A program made the position numbers and the translations under genes. Below the pieces are notes generated by a model. That model made no database searches. It worked only from the letters and a program-made list of their open reading frames with translations, and was not told where the DNA came from. Source: Allocoleopsis franciscana PCC 7113 (GTDB lineage: Bacteria; Cyanobacteriota; Cyanobacteriia; Cyanobacteriales; Coleofasciculaceae). From it: 64,000 bases of DNA. The stretch is from the NCBI RefSeq assembly GCF_000317515.1, contig NC_019738.1, forward strand, positions 3,622,001 through 3,686,000. The letters run 5' to 3'. Within the stretch, counting starts at the first letter, position 1; each line of letters starts with the position of its first letter. Positions 63,208 to 64,000 of this stretch are shown here, piece after piece.

Positions 63208-63906
63208 TTAATCTAGACCCATCAGAGATACCAATGACTGTAAATCAGGTACCTCTAAATCTGGATTACTGCTGGCTGCAACTGTTGCACCAAAACCTTC
63301 TTGACCTTTTCTGCGGTTAACCCATACGGCAGTGATACCCATCGTCTTGGCGGGAACGATGTCGTGATAAATACTTTGGGCAACATGTAAAAGCTTGTCA
63401 GGATTGATGCCCATTCGCTGAATCGCAATTTCAAAATTCTGCACCGAGGGTTTATAGGATTTGACTTGTTCCGCTGTGATGAGCCAATCAAATTCTACCT
63501 CTAACTTTTTGGCAGAATAGGCAAATAATTCATCATCAATATTGGAAATAATCGTCAGTTTATATCTTGTTTTGAGTGCTTTGAGTGCCTTAACGGTATC
63601 TGGGAAAGGTTCCCAGTTTTGAATAGATTCAGCCAAAGCATTGACCTCAGACTCTGTAGGGGTAAAGTTGAACCTTTTCCCGAAGTCATGAACAACGTTT
63701 TTAAGCACATCTCTATACTTCAAGTAATCGCCTGACTCTTGAATTGATTCTTGTTGAGCAAATAACTCAAGAATTTCGTTGTCCCTCAGATGAATATTGT
63801 GGTTATAAAGAATTGTTTTTAATGCTGATAAAATTCCATTTTCCCAATTAATTAAAGTTCCATAGCAATCAAAACTTAATACTTCAAAATTCTGAAAATT
63901 CATCAT
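63208..63906 (-). CDS. HAD family hydrolase (haloacid dehalogenase-like)
   Basis: 232 residues. Motif I is SFDCYGTLINWENG with the nucleophilic Asp, motif II is TIISNIDDELF, and motif III has the Lys in VKSYKPSVQNFEIA. FDxYGT with this cap layout matches the type II 2-haloacid dehalogenase/HAD-IA branch. The substrate is likely a small phosphorylated or halogenated acid. Cytoplasmic. Confidence 0.85.
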   Translation of the reverse strand: MMNFQNFEVLSFDCYGTLINWENGILSALKTILYNHNIHLRDNEILELFAQQESIQESGDYLKYRDVLKNVVHDFGKRFNFTPTESEVNALAESIQNWEPFPDTVKALKALKTRYKLTIISNIDDELFAYSAKKLEVEFDWLITAEQVKSYKPSVQNFEIAIQRMGINPDKLLHVAQSIYHDIVPAKTMGITAVWVNRRKGQEGFGATVAASSNPDLEVPDLQSLVSLMGLD

Positions 63907-64000
63907 CTGATCGTTATTCCTTTTTAAGTTAACTTGGTATAAATTTTCTTATTAAGGGGTTAGAAAATTCAAAAATTGAAGCTGAAAGAATTTAAAAATT

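Overview
The window is chromosomal DNA of a filamentous cyanobacterium, probably an Oscillatoriales/Coleofasciculus-like lineage. The signs are cyanobacterial marker genes (Ycf54 cyclase factor, NdhD, acyl-ACP synthetase, geranylgeranyl-diphosphate synthase followed by a divergent PAP2 protein, GUN4 and DUF1824 proteins), very many GCGATCGC (HIP1) octamers, many small lipoproteins, and several Uma2-type nucleases. The genus is an inference; no rRNA or tRNA gene was found.

Layout. 1-3.2 kb: the tail of a trans-sulfuration enzyme, an EEP nuclease followed by a DUF2278/lamin-tail protein, and larB. 3.3-7.7 kb: two tandem family-5 solute-binding lipoproteins without permeases, and a Uma2 gene. 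7.7-12.4 kb: a multi-hairpin repeat, small secreted proteins and glgX. 12.4-13.6 kb: a gene graveyard with an IS1-like N-terminus and a Crp tail. 13.6-23.7 kb: housekeeping and regulatory genes (DUF1824, an orphan ABC ATPase, an orphan OmpR-type regulator, a DUF1460 hydrolase, a nuclease-like protein coupled to a class V aminotransferase, an SDR, GerMN and PHP proteins).

23.8-35.3 kb is an accessory island. It holds a wrecked type I restriction-modification locus: a frameshifted MerR-like gene, hsdM split into N- and C-terminal parts with a uma2 gene where the catalytic core should be, and hsdS cut off by an ISL3-like element whose own transposase has lost its central catalytic segment. Next come a large membrane pentapeptide-repeat protein, a ribbon-helix-helix-like gene with a duplicated tail, and a small gene cluster whose first gene is split by a 1.67-kb IS flanked by TACTTA. 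Joining the two flanks rebuilds the host gene in frame.

35.3-50.6 kb is mostly core metabolism: pyruvate dehydrogenase E2, rhodanese proteins, YdcF, YlqD, acyl-ACP synthetase, NUDIX, folD, crtE and PAP2, mixed with lipoproteins. 50.7-52.1 kb is a compact IS200/IS605-type element that carries only an IsrB-like gene (PLMP + RuvC + bridge helix, no HNH) with an apparent omega-RNA region. It sits just downstream of pdxJ-ycf54, in the same orientation. 53-64 kb: small secreted proteins, a GUN4-domain protein, a WD40 membrane protein, ndhD, a ClC channel with CBS and USP domains whose gating glutamate is glutamine, thioredoxin, and a HAD hydrolase.

The strongest leads are the IsrB/omega-RNA element, the uma2-for-catalytic-core swap in hsdM, the cleanly reconstructable IS-split gene, and a multi-hairpin repeat whose stems covary between two copies.
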